Below, in pieces: positions 32,212-34,471 of a stretch of DNA of 34,471 nt. Under the pieces are notes generated by a model. The model was not told the DNA's origin and did no database searches. It saw only the letters and a list, made by a program, of their open reading frames with translations. Position 1 is the first letter of the stretch; each line of letters begins with the position of its first letter. The stretch lies in the NCBI GenBank assembly GCA_963169455.1, contig CAUJDW010000161.1:1-34471 (forward strand), in the 5' to 3' direction. This DNA comes from Bacteroidota bacterium. Its GTDB lineage: Bacteria; Bacteroidota; Bacteroidia; Chitinophagales; Saprospiraceae. Both the position numbers and the translations under genes were made by a program.

Positions 32212-33522
32212 ATGCAGATCATTCACATCATACCCGGCTCGGGCGGCAGTTTTTACTGCGGCAATTGCCTGCGCGACAGCAAATACGTCGATGCCCTTCG
32301 CGCTATGCAGCACGAGGTCATCAAAGTGCCGATGTACCTTCCCCTCTTTTCCGATGAGCACGACCTGGAGGATATCCCGGTATTTTACGGGGCCATCAGC
32401 CTTTACCTGAAGCACCTCTGGCCGGTTTTCCGCCATGCGCCCTCCTGGCTGGACCGCTGGCTGAATTCCAGGCCGGCGCTGAAAGCCGCCTCCCGGATGG
32501 CAGGCTCTACCCGTGCCGCAGGGCTGGAGGAAATGACCGTTTCCATGTTGCTGGGAGAGGATGGCGGCCAGGAAGAAGAACTGAACCACCTGGCCAACTG
32601 GATTGCCGGGCATTGTAAACCCGACATCATTCACCTGTCCAATGCCCTGCTGCTGGGCCTGGCGCATCGGATCAGGGAAAAATTGAATGTCCCGATCGTT
32701 TGTTCCCTGCAGGATGAAGACGCCTGGGTGGACGCCATGCACCCGAATGCCCAAAAGGAAGTATGGCGCCTGATGAGCCGCAAAGCCGCTCATATCGACG
32801 CCTTCATCGCCGTCAGCGATCATTACAGGCAGCAGATGGCAACAGCAATGAACCTGCCTGCTGAAAAACTCCATCACCTCCACCTGGGCGTGGCGCCCTC
32901 TGATTACGACTGCCTGCCCGCTTCGGAAAAACCCAAAAACATCGGCTTCCTCTCCCGCATGTCTCACGAAAACGGGCTGGATATCCTGGTGGATGCTTTT
33001 ATTGAATTGAAAAAAGATGCAAAGGCTTCCGAAACCCGGCTGGTGCTCAGCGGCGGCTATACCCGGGATGATATGCCGTTCGTGAAAGCGCAGAAAAGAA
33101 AACTGCGCGCAGCAGGCCTGTCAGGGCAGGTGGATTTCCACGAGGATTTTGAAGGAGAAGGCAGAAAGCGGTTTTTCAGAAAGGTTGCCGTTCTGTCGGT
33201 GCCTGTTCGCAAAGGGGAAGCATTCGGCTTCTATCTGCTGGAATCCCTGGCCTCGGGCACTCCCATTGTTCAACCCAGGCTCGGCGCCTTCCCGGAGATC
33301 GTCTCCCTCTCCGGGGGCGGCATCACCTACGAGCCCAACCGGCCAGAAGGTTTGGCCGCCGCGCTGAAAGAGGTATTGTTCGACCCCGAACGGCTGCACC
33401 ACCTGAGCGATGCCGGCGGCAAAGGAATAAACCAGCATTTTCTCCTGAAGGCCCAAGCCGCGAAAATGGTGGGTATATACGAGGAGGTAATCCGCAAAGC
33501 AAACCAGAAGCCATGTTCCTGA
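32212..33522 (+). CDS. GT4-family glycosyltransferase
   Basis: 436 residues from the ATG at 32212, chosen because the family N-terminus IIPGSGGSFYCGNCLRD begins right after it, and 13 bp follow the previous stop; the frame is open further upstream but only through the preceding gene. The GT-B fold is shown by NIGFLSRMSHENGLDILVDA in the second half and the E-x7-E-like nucleotide-sugar site in KGEAFGFYLLESLASGTPIV. It should move a sugar from a nucleotide sugar to an acceptor in the cytoplasm; the acceptor is unknown. Its place in an electron-transfer operon is unexplained. Its end overlaps the ABC ATPase by 10 bp. Confidence 0.88.
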   Translation: MQIIHIIPGSGGSFYCGNCLRDSKYVDALRAMQHEVIKVPMYLPLFSDEHDLEDIPVFYGAISLYLKHLWPVFRHAPSWLDRWLNSRPALKAASRMAGSTRAAGLEEMTVSMLLGEDGGQEEELNHLANWIAGHCKPDIIHLSNALLLGLAHRIREKLNVPIVCSLQDEDAWVDAMHPNAQKEVWRLMSRKAAHIDAFIAVSDHYRQQMATAMNLPAEKLHHLHLGVAPSDYDCLPASEKPKNIGFLSRMSHENGLDILVDAFIELKKDAKASETRLVLSGGYTRDDMPFVKAQKRKLRAAGLSGQVDFHEDFEGEGRKRFFRKVAVLSVPVRKGEAFGFYLLESLASGTPIVQPRLGAFPEIVSLSGGGITYEPNRPEGLAAALKEVLFDPERLHHLSDAGGKGINQHFLLKAQAAKMVGIYEEVIRKANQKPCS

Positions 33523-34202
33523 CCCTCGAAAATATCAGCAAAAGTTATCCCCCTGCCGGCGCCCGGCGCCGGGTGGTGCTGTCCGGAATATCCCTGCAGG
33601 TGGAAGCTGGTGAAAGCATCGCCGTCGTGGGCCCTTCCGGCTCCGGGAAAACCACCCTGCTTAACATCATCGGCGCCATGGGACAGCCCGACGAGGGGCG
33701 GGTGTTATTCAAAGGAGAAGACACCACCGGCTTTTCCGGGCCCCAACTCGCCGCCTTCCGCAACCGGCAGATCGGTTTCGTCTTCCAGCAGCACCACCTG
33801 TTTCCGCAATGCACACTGATGGAAAACATCCTGATCCCCACCATCCCCCTCAGGGATGCCCGATTGAAAGCCGAAAGCAGCAAGCGGGGAGCAGAACTGC
33901 TGAAAAGAGTCGGAATATGGGAGCAACGCTACCAGAAACCCGCCGAGCTTTCCGGCGGCGAATGCCAACGGGCTGCCGTGGTGCGCGCCCTCGTCAACCA
34001 GCCCAGCCTGCTGCTTGCCGATGAACCCACCGGCGCCCTCGACCACAAAAACGCAGCCCTGCTGGCCGAACTGCTTTTTGAGCTGAACAAAACAAACGGC
34101 CTCACCCTGATCCTGGCTACCCACGACCTCCGGCTGGCAGCCCGGGCTGAGCGCGTGTTCCTGCTGGAGAACGGCAGGCTGATTAGGCGCCCACGTGCGT
34201 AG
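33513..34202 (+). CDS. ABC transporter ATPase of the LolD/MacB type
   Basis: 229 residues. All ATPase motifs are present: Walker A GPSGSGKTT (residues 40-48), Q-loop FVFQQHHLFPQ, signature LSGGECQRAAVVRAL, Walker B LLLADEPTGALD, and H-loop ATHD. The size and the LFPQCTLMENILIP segment fit the family that drives lipoprotein release or MacB-type export. It would need an FtsX-like permease, but none is present before the window end; the downstream sequence turns into repeats and an opposed fragment. Starts inside the last codons of the glycosyltransferase. Confidence 0.88.
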   Translation: MFLTLENISKSYPPAGARRRVVLSGISLQVEAGESIAVVGPSGSGKTTLLNIIGAMGQPDEGRVLFKGEDTTGFSGPQLAAFRNRQIGFVFQQHHLFPQCTLMENILIPTIPLRDARLKAESSKRGAELLKRVGIWEQRYQKPAELSGGECQRAAVVRALVNQPSLLLADEPTGALDHKNAALLAELLFELNKTNGLTLILATHDLRLAARAERVFLLENGRLIRRPRA

Positions 34203-34211
34203 CGGATGGCT

Positions 34212-34299
34212 GGCTATATGGCTATATGGTTATATGGCTATATGGTTATATGGCTATATGGCTATATGGCTATATGGTTATATGGTTATATGGCTATAT
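34212..34299. repeat. Eleven tandem copies of an 8-bp unit GG(C/T)TATAT
   Basis: The unit is GGCTATAT or GGTTATAT; the third base along the array reads C C T C T C C C T T C. The array starts 10 bp after the ABC ATPase stop. There is no coding frame of interest and no spacer structure, so it is a simple tandem repeat. Confidence 0.97.
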
Positions 34300-34371
34300 G
34301 GTGTCGTGCGTGTTAGAGTATTAAATTGGCTACGCAAATAAGTTTTAGATAATCGAGTAGTTCTTTGACAT

Positions 34372-34470
34372 TCAGGATAAATCGAGATTCCACAGTTTTT
34401 CGGCAGTGATCCCAGTGTGGCGTTCTTTGATGAGGTTACCGCTTGCATCAAACACTTGCCAGTGGTTGGT
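34372..34470 (-). CDS. Possible 3' end of a minus-strand gene entering from the right edge
   Basis: An open frame of 32 codons runs from the window edge to a TGA at 34372-34374; its end reads ...WQVFDASGNLIKERHTGITAEKLW.... The composition looks protein-like but no family was recognised, and a chance frame of this length is possible. The 72 bp between the repeat array and this stop hold nothing I can name. Confidence 0.3.
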   Translation of the reverse strand, partial: TNHWQVFDASGNLIKERHTGITAEKLWNLDLS

Positions 34471-34471
34471 T

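Noticed and set aside
19504-34202. A nitrous-oxide-reductase (nos) operon
   Set aside because: A NosR-like protein and an ABC ATPase are present, but NosZ, NosD, NosY, NosL and the NosR FMN domain are not.
34212-34299. CRISPR array
   Set aside because: Units are 8 bp, directly adjacent and without spacers; no cas genes are near.

Overview
The window looks like a chromosomal piece of a Bacteroidota bacterium, most likely of the Saprospiria/Lewinella type. The evidence is a type B (CHU_C, gliding-motility) secretion signal on a giant repeat protein, a type A secretion-sorting tail on a metalloprotease, Bacteroidota -7 promoter boxes of the form TAnnTTTG, and a GC-rich base composition. The genus is inference. 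No rRNA, tRNA, CRISPR array, prophage or complete insertion sequence was seen.

Left part (1-19503). The window opens inside a very large secreted repeat protein. Its stop abuts, with no gap, a convergent gene for an acyltransferase-like domain fused to a cyclic-nucleotide-binding domain. A rightward group follows: a PPP-type metallophosphoesterase, a CotH-like protein and a DUF2911/TPR protein, all exported. Facing these on the minus strand are a VapBC toxin-antitoxin pair, the two-domain malic enzyme MaeB, a Fic-family AMP-transferase with a C-terminal winged helix, and a large secreted M12-type metalloprotease. The Fic gene is preceded by a symmetric array of four 11-bp half-sites.

Right part (19504-34202). 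Eleven genes run in one direction with gaps of at most 44 bp and several ATGA overlaps, so this is almost certainly one operon. In order: a secreted PQQ-like beta-propeller; a membrane-anchored PQQ-like propeller; a membrane-anchored NHL/six-bladed propeller with a Gly-Cys-Cys-Asn-Pro motif; a small four-cysteine protein with a twin-arginine-like leader; a Tat-type multi-[4Fe-4S] ferredoxin; a NosR/NapH-like membrane polyferredoxin; a third, three-TM propeller protein; a NuoE-NuoF fusion with extra ferredoxin clusters; a NuoG-N/GltD-like flavoprotein that lacks the NAD(P)-binding domain; a fourth exported propeller; a GT4 glycosyltransferase; and an ABC ATPase without a permease. (That is twelve coding genes if the small protein is counted separately.) The most economical reading is a trans-envelope electron-transfer chain: cytoplasmic NADH oxidation by the NuoEF/flavoprotein pair, then a membrane polyferredoxin, then a Tat-exported ferredoxin, then a set of periplasmic propellers whose chemistry is unknown. 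It has no hydrogenase, NosZ or haem-c partner. This is the best candidate in the window for an undescribed system.

Small repeats recur in and around this operon: two related 32-34 bp palindromes, one of them grown into an 18/19-bp tandem array that has become the C-terminus of the polyferredoxin; two 20-bp REP/IS200-like hairpins, one of them inside the small cysteine protein; and eleven copies of an 8-bp unit just after the last gene.
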